From contig NZ_SNZR01000013.1 in assembly GCF_004363955.1 (NCBI RefSeq), forward strand, positions 124,001 through 188,000: DNA of 64,000 nt. The letters run 5' to 3'. Origin of the DNA: Enterovirga rhinocerotis. GTDB taxonomy: Bacteria > Pseudomonadota > Alphaproteobacteria > Rhizobiales > Beijerinckiaceae. How positions within the stretch are numbered: the first letter of the stretch is position 1; each line of letters opens with the position of its first letter. A model generated the notes under the pieces. It saw only the letters and a program-made list of their open reading frames with translations. It was not told where the DNA came from and did no database searches. The translations under genes were made by a program, and so were the position numbers. Below, piece after piece: positions 9,151-20,534 of the stretch.

Positions 9151-10410
9151 ATGTCCACCACCATGCCGAGCGCGCGGCCGCCCTCCCGCATGTCGCGCTT
9201 CTTCGCGCCCGGGCCGATGACCTGCATCGAGGATCTGCGGCGGCTGGCGGAGCGGCGGGTGCCGCGCATGTTCTACGATTACGCCGATTCCGGCTCCTAT
9301 ACCGAGGGCACGTACCGCTCGAACGAGGCCGATTTCGCCAAGATCAAGCTGCGCCAGCGCGTCGCGGTCGACATGACGAACCGGACGCTCGCCTCGACCA
9401 TGGCCGGCCAGCCGGTGGCGATGCCGGTCGCCCTCGCGCCGACCGGCCTCACCGGCATGCAGCATGCGGATGGCGAGATCCTCGCCGCGCGGGCGGCGGC
9501 GAAGGCGGGCGTGCCCTTCACGCTCTCGACCATGTCGATCTGCTCGATCGAGGACGTCGCCGAGAACAGCGACCAGCCGTTCTGGTTCCAGCTCTACGTC
9601 ATGCGCGACCGGGACTTCATCGACCGGCTGATCGAGCGGGCGCGGGCGGCGGAATGCTCGGCCCTCGTCCTGACGCTCGACCTCCAGATCCTCGGCCAGC
9701 GCCACAAGGACGTGAAGAACGGCCTCTCGACGCCGCCGAAGCCGACGCTGCGCAACCTGATCAACCTCGCGACGAAGCCGCGCTGGTGCTTCGGCATGCT
9801 CGGCACGCAGCGGCGCACCTTCCGCAACATCGTCGGCCATGCCCAGGGCGTCGGCGATCTCTCCTCGCTCTCGTCCTGGACGGCGGAGCAGTTCGACCCG
9901 TCCCTCTCCTGGGACGACGTCGCCCGCATCAAGGACAGGTGGGGCGGCAAGCTGATCCTGAAGGGCATCCTCGACCCGGAGGATGCCGAGCTCGCCGCCA
10001 GGAGCGGGGCGGATTCCCTCATCGTCTCGAACCATGGCGGCCGGCAGCTCGACGGGGCCATGTCCTCGATCTCGGCCCTGCCGGCGATCGTGCAGGCGGT
10101 CGGCGACCGGATCGAGGTCCTGTTCGACGGCGGCATCCGCTCGGGGCAGGACGTGCTGAAGGCGCTCGCGCTCGGCGCCCACGGCACCTTCATCGGCCGC
10201 GCCTTCCTCTACGGGCTCGGGGCGGGCGGGGAGGCGGGCGTGACCCAGTGCCTCGACATCATCCGCAAGGAGCTCGACGTCTCGATGGCGATGTGCGGCG
10301 TGCGCGACGTGCGCCAGGTCGATGCCCGCATCCTCGCCGATACGGACGACCTCGTGCCCCGCGCCCAGCGCCCGTCGCCCGGCGCGCCGCGGCGCGTGGC
10401 GGCGGAATAG
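9151..10410 (+). CDS. lldD: FMN-dependent alpha-hydroxy acid (L-lactate) dehydrogenase
   Basis: A 419-residue member of the L-lactate dehydrogenase/glycolate oxidase family, passing electrons from an L-2-hydroxy acid to the respiratory chain or O2. The active-site block SNHGGRQLDG holds the base His295 and substrate-binding Arg298. FMN-binding blocks PVALAPTGLTGM, FWFQLYVMRDR, LTLDLQILGQRHKD and FDGGIRSGQDVLKALALGA are all present. The ATG at 9151 has GGAGGG 6 bases upstream and matches the family start (FFAPGPMTCIEDLRRLA soon after). L-lactate is the commonest substrate for such proteins, but mandelate- or glycolate-type use cannot be excluded. Confidence 0.9.
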   Translation: MSTTMPSARPPSRMSRFFAPGPMTCIEDLRRLAERRVPRMFYDYADSGSYTEGTYRSNEADFAKIKLRQRVAVDMTNRTLASTMAGQPVAMPVALAPTGLTGMQHADGEILAARAAAKAGVPFTLSTMSICSIEDVAENSDQPFWFQLYVMRDRDFIDRLIERARAAECSALVLTLDLQILGQRHKDVKNGLSTPPKPTLRNLINLATKPRWCFGMLGTQRRTFRNIVGHAQGVGDLSSLSSWTAEQFDPSLSWDDVARIKDRWGGKLILKGILDPEDAELAARSGADSLIVSNHGGRQLDGAMSSISALPAIVQAVGDRIEVLFDGGIRSGQDVLKALALGAHGTFIGRAFLYGLGAGGEAGVTQCLDIIRKELDVSMAMCGVRDVRQVDARILADTDDLVPRAQRPSPGAPRRVAAE

Positions 10411-10508
10411 GCGAGGCCGGCGGGGTGGGGTGACACCCACCTGTTCTCGTCGTCCCACGTCGTCGAGGCGGAGGCCGCGCGTCACCCCATCCCGGACCTT
10501 CGGTCCGA

Positions 10509-10529
10509 CCCTCCCCCTCCAGGGGAGGG
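10509..10529. repeat. CCCTCCCC...GGGGAGGG intergenic palindrome
   Basis: An 8-bp perfect inverted repeat between the convergent alpha-hydroxy-acid dehydrogenase and SGNH hydrolase genes. It is the same type as the copies at 15791-15835 and 15917-15935. Its place between two convergent genes would suit a hairpin ending both transcripts, although no T-run is seen. Confidence 0.6.
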
Positions 10530-10556
10530 TGAGGCGGCCGTCGACGGTCGCGGCCC

Positions 10557-11312
10557 CTACCGGCACAGCTCCGCATAGAGCGGCCGGTAATAGTGCCGCA
10601 GATCGCTGAGGTGGAGGTTGTCGGTGGCGATGCCGGGCTTCGCACGCCAGAAGGCGCCCGGCTCGCGGGCCTCGGCGAAAGGATCGAGCACGGTGCAGCC
10701 GCGGGCGGTGCAGATCTCGCGCAGGACGTCCGTGTAGCGCGCGATGGAGGGGGCGTCGAAGACGGTGCCGCCCCCGGCCGGGATCGGCGGGACGGCGAGC
10801 ACCGTCACGCGCGTGCCGCCCGCGCCGAGGCGCCCGACCAGCGTCTCGACATCGGCGCGGAACGCCTGGACGGCGTCGGGACGGTCGGGCTTGCCCTTCG
10901 CGAGGAGGTGGTTGAGGCCGACCGACAGCAGCACGGCGGCGGGCCGGGGTTCGAGCCGGAGCTCGTCGAGGAGCCGCAGCGTCTCGCTCGCCTTGGCCCC
11001 GCTGACGCCGGCATTGACGACGTCACGGCCGCAGGGCAGCGGCTCGGGCAGGAAGAGCTCCATGTAGGAATCGCCGGCGAGGAGCACGTAGGGCGCCCGC
11101 GCCTGGGCGAGTTGCGCCTGGATCGGATGCGCGCGCGAATGGCCGTAATTGGCGGCGTTCGGGGCCTCCGCGGGCCGGAGCGCCCAGCCGAGGCCGAAGC
11201 CTCCGGCGAGAAGCCCGATCGCGGCCAAAGCGGCGAGCGGCGAGCGTATCCGTCGGCCTTGGGCCGGGCGCGGCTCCGACGCTGCGTTTCTCGCCGAAAT
11301 CAACTCGGTCAT
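10557..11312 (-). CDS. SGNH/GDSL-family hydrolase, membrane-anchored
   Basis: A 251-residue protein with one N-terminal membrane segment (residues about 27-46, [20 protein letters not shown]), placing the rest in the periplasm. The SGNH blocks are present: GDSYMELF (nucleophile Ser), [10 protein letters not shown] (block II Gly), VGLNHLL (block III, with Asn) and DNLHLSD (block V Asp and His). Such proteins act as esterases, lipases or O-acetyl hydrolases on sugars or cell-wall polymers. The substrate is not predictable. It is divergent from the superoxide dismutase gene, with 94 bases between starts. Confidence 0.85.
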   Translation of the reverse strand: MTELISARNAASEPRPAQGRRIRSPLAALAAIGLLAGGFGLGWALRPAEAPNAANYGHSRAHPIQAQLAQARAPYVLLAGDSYMELFLPEPLPCGRDVVNAGVSGAKASETLRLLDELRLEPRPAAVLLSVGLNHLLAKGKPDRPDAVQAFRADVETLVGRLGAGGTRVTVLAVPPIPAGGGTVFDAPSIARYTDVLREICTARGCTVLDPFAEAREPGAFWRAKPGIATDNLHLSDLRHYYRPLYAELCR

Positions 11313-11406
11313 GATGTCCCGAAGGGTGCGACAGGGTGAGGCGCTCGCGGGTGTGATCCGCGATGCGCTTCGGGCGTTAGCCCCCCGCCCATCGGGAGGA
11401 AAGACC

Positions 11407-12129
11407 TTGGCCCATTATCATCGCCGCGCGCTGCTCGCCGGTGCGACAGCGCTCACCTTTGCCGCATCGATCCGCCAGGCCTCGGCCCAGGCCGCGCCGG
11501 CGGGTCCCTACAAGCTCGATCCGCTGCCCTATCCGGCCAATGCGAACGAGCCGCATATCGATGCGAAGACGATGGAGATCCATCACGGCCGGCACCATCA
11601 GGCCTATGTGACCAATCTCAACGCGGCGCTGAAGGAGCATGCCGACCTCGCCAAGAAGCCGCTGCACGAGCTGCTGGCGAGCCTCGACCAGGTGCCGCAG
11701 AGCGTGCGGACCGCCATCCGCAACAATGGCGGCGGCCATGCCAACCACGCCATGTTCTGGCAGATCATGGGCGGCAAGGGCGGGGAGCCCGGCGGCGAGC
11801 TGAAGGCCGCGATCGACCGCGATCTCGGCGGCTTCGAGGCGATGAAGAAGGCCTTCAACACGGCCGGCGCCGGGCGCTTCGGCTCCGGCTGGGTCTTCGT
11901 CACCGTCGACAAGGCCGGCAAGCTCGCCATCACCTCGAAGCCGAACCAGGACACGCCCCTGATGGACGGCGAGCGCGTGCTGTTCGGCAACGACGTGTGG
12001 GAGCACGCCTATTACCTGACCTACCAGAATCGCAGGCCCGATTACCTTGCGGCCTGGTGGAATGTGGTGGACTGGTCGAAGGTCTCGGAGCGTTTTGCCG
12101 CCGCGAAGGCGGGAACGCTCACCATCTGA
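11407..12129 (+). CDS. Fe/Mn superoxide dismutase with export signal
   Basis: Converts superoxide to O2 and H2O2. All four metal ligands are in place: His59 ([11 protein letters not shown]), His114 (HANHAMFW), and Asp196 and His200 ([10 protein letters not shown]). The N-terminal 28 residues ([20 protein letters not shown] then ASAQA) are a signal peptide with an Arg-Arg pair, so the enzyme should act outside the cytoplasm, unusual for this family. I take a TTG start at 11407 because GGGAGGAAAG lies immediately upstream; longer in-frame readings run into the hydrolase gene. The nitroreductase gene follows after 12 bases. Whether iron or manganese is used cannot be decided. Confidence 0.9.
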   Translation: MAHYHRRALLAGATALTFAASIRQASAQAAPAGPYKLDPLPYPANANEPHIDAKTMEIHHGRHHQAYVTNLNAALKEHADLAKKPLHELLASLDQVPQSVRTAIRNNGGGHANHAMFWQIMGGKGGEPGGELKAAIDRDLGGFEAMKKAFNTAGAGRFGSGWVFVTVDKAGKLAITSKPNQDTPLMDGERVLFGNDVWEHAYYLTYQNRRPDYLAAWWNVVDWSKVSERFAAAKAGTLTI

Positions 12130-12141
12130 CCCGAGGACCTC

Positions 12142-12744
12142 ATGGCGCAGCCCATCGTCAACACGCGCAAGCCGGCCCATCCGATCGAGCCGATCTTCAC
12201 GGAGCGCTGGTCGCCCCGCTCCTTCACCGGGGAGGAGATCCCGGCCGAGACGCTGCTGACGATGCTGGAGGCGGGGCGCTGGTCGCCCTCCTCCTACAAT
12301 TCCCAGCCCTGGCGCTTCGTCTATGCGCGCCGGGGCACGGCGGCCTTCGACACGTTCCTCGATCTGCTGGTTCGGGGAAACCAAGCTTGGTGCAAGGACG
12401 CATCCGCTCTCGTCTTCATCGCCTCCTCGAAGACGATGTCCGTGCCGGGGAAGGACGAACCCGTGCCGTCGCGCACGCATTCCTTCGATGCGGGAGCGGC
12501 CTGGATGGCGGTCGCGATCCAGGCCCATGCGATGGGCTGGCACGCCCACGGCATGATCGGCCTCGATTACGACAAGGCCGCCGAGACGCTGGGCATCCCG
12601 GACGGCTACGCCCTCGACATCGCCTTCGCCATCGGCCGGCGGGACGAGCCGGGCAAGCTTCCCGAAGGGTTCAAGGCGCGGGAGGCGCCGAACGACCGGA
12701 AGCCGCTCGCCGAGACGGCCTTCGAGGGTCGCTTCCCGGGCTGA
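12142..12744 (+). CDS. Nitroreductase-family flavoprotein
   Basis: A 200-residue FMN-dependent oxidoreductase of the nitroreductase superfamily, expected to reduce nitro, quinone or flavin substrates with NAD(P)H. Family blocks include RWSPRSFTGEEIPAETLLTM (FMN phosphate contact), ARWSPSSYNSQPWRF-type SSYNSQPW, the central SFDAGAAWMAVAIQAHAMGW helix and GWHAHGMIGLD. Length is normal. It lies 12 bases after the superoxide dismutase stop and is probably co-transcribed, which hints at a redox-stress role. The substrate is unknown. Confidence 0.88.
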   Translation: MAQPIVNTRKPAHPIEPIFTERWSPRSFTGEEIPAETLLTMLEAGRWSPSSYNSQPWRFVYARRGTAAFDTFLDLLVRGNQAWCKDASALVFIASSKTMSVPGKDEPVPSRTHSFDAGAAWMAVAIQAHAMGWHAHGMIGLDYDKAAETLGIPDGYALDIAFAIGRRDEPGKLPEGFKAREAPNDRKPLAETAFEGRFPG

Positions 12745-12814
12745 GCGCCGCAGCATGATCGCGCCGGGCCTCATCCGATCGTCGAGGACGGTCATGCACT
12801 GACGGAGAGGGGTG

Positions 12815-13093
12815 ATGGTGGTTCAGCGAAGCGCCGTCACCGACCGGGCCCGCCGGCTCGATCCGGCCTGGATCGTGTTCCGCAGTATCGAGAACGATCA
12901 TCACGATCGCTGCGTCGACCTGTTCCGGCGTCCCGACGGCAGCTTCGGTTTCGAGGAGTTCCGGCGGGACGTCGAGGATCGGGGACACTGGACGCCGGTG
13001 GCCTGGTTCTCCGGCCTGTCCCATCCGACGGAGGAGAGCGCTCTCGCCGCGGCGCGTCGGGCCGTGCCGTGGCTGGCGGAGGCCGCCCGGTGA
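12815..13093 (+). CDS. Conserved hypothetical protein (92 aa)
   Basis: A small soluble protein with the core LDPAWIVFRSIENDHHDRCV and FEEFRRDVEDRG, then W-x-P-V-x-[WYF] and a C-terminal helix of repeated Ala-Ala-Arg. Proteins with this LDPAWIVFRS core are widespread in Hyphomicrobiales as single-domain hypotheticals. I know of no function. The ATG at 12815 has GGAGAGGGG upstream; a GTG one codon earlier is also possible. Its TGA overlaps the GTG of the next gene (GTGA), so the two are translationally coupled. Confidence 0.75.
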   Translation: MVVQRSAVTDRARRLDPAWIVFRSIENDHHDRCVDLFRRPDGSFGFEEFRRDVEDRGHWTPVAWFSGLSHPTEESALAAARRAVPWLAEAAR

Positions 13094-13746
13094 TCCTGTT
13101 CGCGCCGGCCCGGGCGCTGGCGGCGCGGCCCCGTCTGCTGATCGCCGGCGCCTTCGGGGCGCTGCTCGGCATCCTGGTGCCGGTCGAGCCTCTGTCGACG
13201 CGTCTCCTGATCGCCTGGGACGGAGGGATCCTCCTCCATCTCGTGCTGCTGGCGATCATGATGGCGCGTGCGACGAGCGCGGACCTGCAGCGGCGGGCCG
13301 AGCGGGAGGATCCGGGCGCCGCCCTGATCCTCGCGCTGTTCCTCCTCGCCTCGCTCGCGAGTGTCGTCGCCATCGGCGCGGAACTCTATGGCAGCCGGCA
13401 GGGCGGGGAGCAGCCGGGGCTCGGCCGGCTGGTGCTCGTCGTCGCGACGATCCTTTTGTCGTGGCTGTTCGCCCATGCGATGTTCGGGCTGCATTATGCG
13501 CACGACTACTATGCCGGACATCGTGACCGCAAAGGCTTGAAGTTTCCGGGCGAAAAAGAGCCCGATTATTGGGACTTCATGTATTTCTCCTTCAACCTCG
13601 GCGCGGCCGCGCAGACCTCGGACGTGCAGGTCGAATCCCGCCGCATGCGCCGCGTCGTCCTGCTGCACACGATCATATCCTTCCTGTTCAACACCTCGAT
13701 CCTGGCGCTCGCCATCAATGTCGGCGCCGGAATGCTCGGCGGGTGA
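13090..13746 (+). CDS. DUF1345-family membrane protein
   Basis: A 218-residue protein with about five membrane helices and the family's conserved central stretch: FAHAMFGLHYAHDYYAG, then EKEPDYWDFMYFSFNLGAAA and QTSDV. These match DUF1345, a membrane family with no established function. Near the C-terminus another helix follows (HTIISFLFNTSILALAINVG). I take the GTG at 13090 as start, giving a 4-base stop/start overlap with the previous gene. The coupling suggests that the soluble 92-residue protein and this membrane protein are made together. Confidence 0.85.
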   Translation: MILFAPARALAARPRLLIAGAFGALLGILVPVEPLSTRLLIAWDGGILLHLVLLAIMMARATSADLQRRAEREDPGAALILALFLLASLASVVAIGAELYGSRQGGEQPGLGRLVLVVATILLSWLFAHAMFGLHYAHDYYAGHRDRKGLKFPGEKEPDYWDFMYFSFNLGAAAQTSDVQVESRRMRRVVLLHTIISFLFNTSILALAINVGAGMLGG

Positions 13747-13815
13747 CGGGCGTCGCCAGGGGGGCGTCCGGGGGCCGTCCGTGGCGCGACGGCGGGCTTG
13801 CAACGGCGGTCGATT

Positions 13816-13839
13816 AGACATAAACATATCTTTATGTCT
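13816..13839. promoter_or_regulatory. 24-bp palindrome over the start of the ArsR-methyltransferase gene
   Basis: AGACATAAACAT is followed directly by ATCTTTATGTCT; 22 of 24 positions fit a perfect inverted repeat. Palindromes with an ATAAA/TTTAT core of this size are typical operators for ArsR-family repressors. It includes the start codon of the downstream regulator gene (ATG at 13834), so the protein probably represses itself together with metF. Confidence 0.75.
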
Positions 13840-14859
13840 CTTTCTGACCTGCGAGCGAGGCCGGCGATCGGCCTCCAGGAAGCGGTGTCGGCCCTCCGGG
13901 CGGCCGCCGAGGAGACGCGGCTGCGCGTCCTCGTCCTTCTGGCGGAGGGCGAATTGTCGGTCTCCGACCTCACCGACATCCTCGGCCAGTCCCAGCCGCG
14001 AATCTCGCGTCATCTGAAGGTCCTGGTCGAGGCCGGGCTCGTCGCGCGCCACCGCGAGGGGGCCTGGGCCTTCTTCCGCCTCGCGGAAGGCGCGGCGAGC
14101 GAGTCGGTGCAGACCCTGCTGGACGCGCTCGACCGCGCCGATCCCCGCTTCGCGGAGGATCGGGACCGGCTCGCCGCGGTGCGGGGCCGCCGTTCCGAGG
14201 CGGCCCAGGCCTTCTTCGCCCGGCTGGCGCCGCGCTGGGACGAGCTGCGCTCGCTCCACGTCTCCGAGGACGATGTCGAGGCGGCGATCCTCGCCGCCGT
14301 CGGCCCCGCGCCGATCCGCAATCTCCTCGATCTCGGCACCGGGACAGGCCGCATGCTGCGGCTGCTCGCGCCGAAGGCCGAGCGCGCGGTCGGGCTCGAT
14401 GCGAGCCACGACATGCTCGCCGTCGCCCGCGCCAGCCTCGCCCGCGAGGGGCTTCACCGCGTCGAGCTGAGGCAGGGCGACCTACACGCGCCGCCCTTCC
14501 CGCGCGGCGGCTTCGACCTCGTCGTGATGCATCAGGTGCTGCATTATCTCGACGATCCCGCCCGCGCCGTGGAACAGGCCGCGCGCCTCCTGGTGCCGGG
14601 AGGCCGATTGCTGGTCGTCGATTTCGCGCCCCACGGGATCGAGCAATTGCGCGAGACGCAGGCCCATCGCCGGCTCGGCTTCGCGCAGGATCAGATGGCG
14701 GCCTGGTTCGACGAGGCCGGCCTCGCGCCCGAGATCGGCCGCGACCTGCCGCCGCCCGCCGGCGGCGGTGCCGACCGGCTCACCGTCTCGCTCTGGCTCG
14801 GCCGGGATCGCCGGGCCGCGCATTCCACCGGAACGGCCCTGCGCCGGGAGGTCGCCTGA
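13834..14859 (+). CDS. ArsR-family regulator fused to a SAM-dependent methyltransferase domain
   Basis: A 341-residue two-domain protein. Residues about 10-85 are an ArsR winged helix (ETRLRVLVLLAEGELSVSDL then GQSQPRISRHLKVL) without metal-binding cysteines. Residues about 160-335 are a class I methyltransferase fold with motif I LDLGTGTG (165-172) and later ARLLVPGGRLLVVDFAPHG. In alphaproteobacteria such fusions sit upstream of metF, and ArsR-type regulators of the methionine cycle are known to sense S-adenosyl compounds. Sensing of SAM or SAH through the methyltransferase domain is an inference here. The ATG at 13834 lies inside the palindrome and lacks a Shine-Dalgarno. Its stop overlaps the metF start by one base. 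Confidence 0.88.
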   Translation: MSLSDLRARPAIGLQEAVSALRAAAEETRLRVLVLLAEGELSVSDLTDILGQSQPRISRHLKVLVEAGLVARHREGAWAFFRLAEGAASESVQTLLDALDRADPRFAEDRDRLAAVRGRRSEAAQAFFARLAPRWDELRSLHVSEDDVEAAILAAVGPAPIRNLLDLGTGTGRMLRLLAPKAERAVGLDASHDMLAVARASLAREGLHRVELRQGDLHAPPFPRGGFDLVVMHQVLHYLDDPARAVEQAARLLVPGGRLLVVDFAPHGIEQLRETQAHRRLGFAQDQMAAWFDEAGLAPEIGRDLPPPAGGGADRLTVSLWLGRDRRAAHSTGTALRREVA

Positions 14860-15779
14860 TGTCCGCCGTGTCATTCCGCCCGAGCCGGCACGCCACGAGG
14901 CCGATCCGCGTCTCCTTCGAGTTCTTCCCGCCGAAGAGCGAGGAGATGGAGAAGACGCTCTGGTCCTCGATCGAGCGCCTCGCGCCGCTGCGTCCGAACT
15001 TCGTCTCCGTCACCTACGGTGCCGGCGGCTCGACCCGCGAGCGCACGCACCGCACGCTCGAGCGCATCCTCGGCGAGACGGCCCTCCGGCCCGCCGCGCA
15101 TCTCACCTGCGTCGCGGCGACGCGCGAGGAGGTGGACGAGGTCGTCCGCGGCTATCGCGACACGGGCGTGCGCCACATCGTGGCTTTGCGCGGCGACCCG
15201 TTGGCGGGCATCGGTGCGGCCTACGAGGCCCATCCCGGCGGTTATGCCCAGACCAGCGATCTCGTCGCCGGCATCAAGGCGATCTCGCCCGATTTCGAGG
15301 TCTCGGTCTCGGCCTATCCCGAGAAGCATCCCGAAGCGCCCTCGCTCGAGGCCGATCTCGACGCGCTCCAGAAGAAGGTCGATGCCGGGGCGGACCGGGC
15401 CATCACCCAGTTCTTCTTCGATAACGACCTCTATCTGCGCTACCTCGACAAGGTGCATGCGCGCGGCATCGACGTGCCGATCGTGCCCGGCATCCTGCCG
15501 GTCCAGAACTTCAAACAGGCGAAGAGCTTCGCCGAGCGGGCCGGCGCCAGCGTGCCGGAATGGCTCGGCGCCCGCTTCGAGGGGCTGGAGAACGATCCGG
15601 AGACGCGCAAGCTCATCGCGGCCGCGGTCGCGGCCGAGCAGGTCTTCGACCTCGTCGACCGCGGCGTGCGCGACTTCCACTTCTACACCATGAACCGCGC
15701 CGACCTCGTCTACGCCATCTGCCACCTCCTCGGCCTCAGGGCCGAGGCGGGGCCGGCGGCAGAGAAGGCGGCCGCGTAA
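14859..15779 (+). CDS. metF: Methylenetetrahydrofolate reductase
   Basis: A flavoprotein reducing 5,10-methylene-THF to 5-methyl-THF, the methyl donor for MetH. The 306-residue TIM barrel starts with the usual [18 protein letters not shown]. It also has [43 protein letters not shown] and the [11 protein letters not shown] block, then [15 protein letters not shown] and the late [11 protein letters not shown]. It overlaps the regulator gene by one base (TGATG), and metH follows 199 bases downstream with two palindromic repeats between. The layout makes one functional unit for methyl-group recycling. Confidence 0.96.
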   Translation: MSAVSFRPSRHATRPIRVSFEFFPPKSEEMEKTLWSSIERLAPLRPNFVSVTYGAGGSTRERTHRTLERILGETALRPAAHLTCVAATREEVDEVVRGYRDTGVRHIVALRGDPLAGIGAAYEAHPGGYAQTSDLVAGIKAISPDFEVSVSAYPEKHPEAPSLEADLDALQKKVDAGADRAITQFFFDNDLYLRYLDKVHARGIDVPIVPGILPVQNFKQAKSFAERAGASVPEWLGARFEGLENDPETRKLIAAAVAAEQVFDLVDRGVRDFHFYTMNRADLVYAICHLLGLRAEAGPAAEKAAA

Positions 15780-15790
15780 CTCCACGGCAA

Positions 15791-15835
15791 CCCTCCCCCT
15801 AGCGGGGAGGGCGGGCTCGGGCGACAGCCCGAGCC
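15791..15835. repeat. Double hairpin repeat between metF and metH
   Basis: Two adjacent perfect inverted repeats: CCCTCCCC/GGGGAGGG (15791-15811) and GGCTCGGGC-GACA-GCCCGAGCC (15814-15835). This composite is the longer form of the dispersed palindrome family in this window. It lies 12 bases after the metF stop and may attenuate or separate metF and metH messages. No T-run follows, so intrinsic termination is doubtful. Confidence 0.65.
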
Positions 15836-15916
15836 GGGTGAGGGTGGTGCCGGTTCGCACGAGCGTGCCGTCCCGGTTCCACCCCCACCCCGGTCCTCCG
15901 CTTCGCTCCGGCTCGG

Positions 15917-15935
15917 CCCTCCCACAAGGGGAGGG
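15917..15935. repeat. CCCTCCC-ACAA-GGGGAGGG palindrome upstream of metH
   Basis: A 7-8 bp inverted repeat 44 bases before the metH start, of the same family as the elements at 10509 and 15791. It is preceded by a CCGCTTCGCTCCGG-type repeat segment that often accompanies these units. No riboswitch fold (cobalamin or SAM) could be recognised in this 199-base gap. Confidence 0.55.
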
Positions 15936-15978
15936 AAGGCGGGGCGCCGAGCTTCAGGCTCACCCGAAAGACGACGTG

Positions 15979-19725
<3,747 letters not shown>

Positions 19726-19761
19726 TTCCAACCTCGTCGGGATGAGGAGGCCGGGCGCCCC

Positions 19762-20532
19762 TCAGAAGATCGTATAGGCGCCGTCGATCACGAAGCTGTC
19801 GCCGGTGTGGTAGCGGCTCGCCTCGCTCATGAGATAGGCGGCGATGCCGGCGAAGTCGTCGCCGGTTCCCCAGCGGCGGTGCGGGATGCGCGGCAGGACG
19901 TTGCCGGAGAAGCGCTCGTCGGCGATCTTGCCGGCCGTCATCTCCGTCTCGATCCAGCCCGGCACGATGGCGTTGGCGGTGATGCCGTAGCGGGCATATT
20001 CCACGGCGAGGGCCCGCATCATCACGTTGAGCGCGCCCTTGCTCGCGCCATAGGCGACGGCGCCGGCCGGGCCGTGCACCGTCGAGGTCGAGGAGGTGGC
20101 GACGAGGCGCCCGCCCGGATCGCCGGCCTTGGCGCGCGCCACCATGTGCCGGCTCGCGGCGCGCAGCGTGAAGAAGGTGCCGTCGAGATTGACGTCCATC
20201 ACGCCGCGCCAGGCCTCCGCCGTGAGCTCGTGGAAGGCCGTGCGCTCGAGCGAGCGGCCCGCATTGGCGAAGCAGCCGTCGAGCCGTCCGAACTCGGCGA
20301 GGAGCTCCGCCATCCGCTCCTCGACCTCGTCCTCGCGCGAGACGTCGCAGCGTTGGACCAGGACCCTGCCGCCATGCTTGCGCAGCTTCGCGCCGGCGGC
20401 CTCGTTCTTGTCGGGATTGCCGCCCCAGATGGCGATTCCGGCTCCGCCCCGGGCGAGTCCCTCGGCCATGCCGAGCCCGATGCCTCCATTGCCTCCCGTC
20501 ACGAGCGCGACCTTCCCGGTCAGATCGAACAT
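19762..20532 (-). CDS. Short-chain dehydrogenase/reductase (SDR)
   Basis: A classical NAD(P)-dependent SDR of 256 residues. It has the cofactor motif TGGNGGIGLG near the N-terminus, NAG (CFANAGRS), the catalytic Ser in ATSSTSTVHG, and the Y-x-x-x-K pair in AYGASKGALNV, then PGWIETEM. The substrate is unknown; 3-ketoacyl, sugar and polyol SDRs share this layout. The ATG at 20532 has GAGGGG at the right spacing. The ATG at 20538 overlaps the stop of the upstream MFS gene (ATGA) and is an alternative. The MFS gene and this one form a two-gene operon, suggesting import and oxidation of the same compound. Confidence 0.88.
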   Translation of the reverse strand: MFDLTGKVALVTGGNGGIGLGMAEGLARGGAGIAIWGGNPDKNEAAGAKLRKHGGRVLVQRCDVSREDEVEERMAELLAEFGRLDGCFANAGRSLERTAFHELTAEAWRGVMDVNLDGTFFTLRAASRHMVARAKAGDPGGRLVATSSTSTVHGPAGAVAYGASKGALNVMMRALAVEYARYGITANAIVPGWIETEMTAGKIADERFSGNVLPRIPHRRWGTGDDFAGIAAYLMSEASRYHTGDSFVIDGAYTIF

Positions 20533-20534
20533 CC

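Noticed and set aside
15780..15978. Possible cobalamin or SAM riboswitch upstream of metH
   Set aside because: No B12-box or SAM-I/SAM-II core is visible; the hairpins present are dispersed G/C palindromes.
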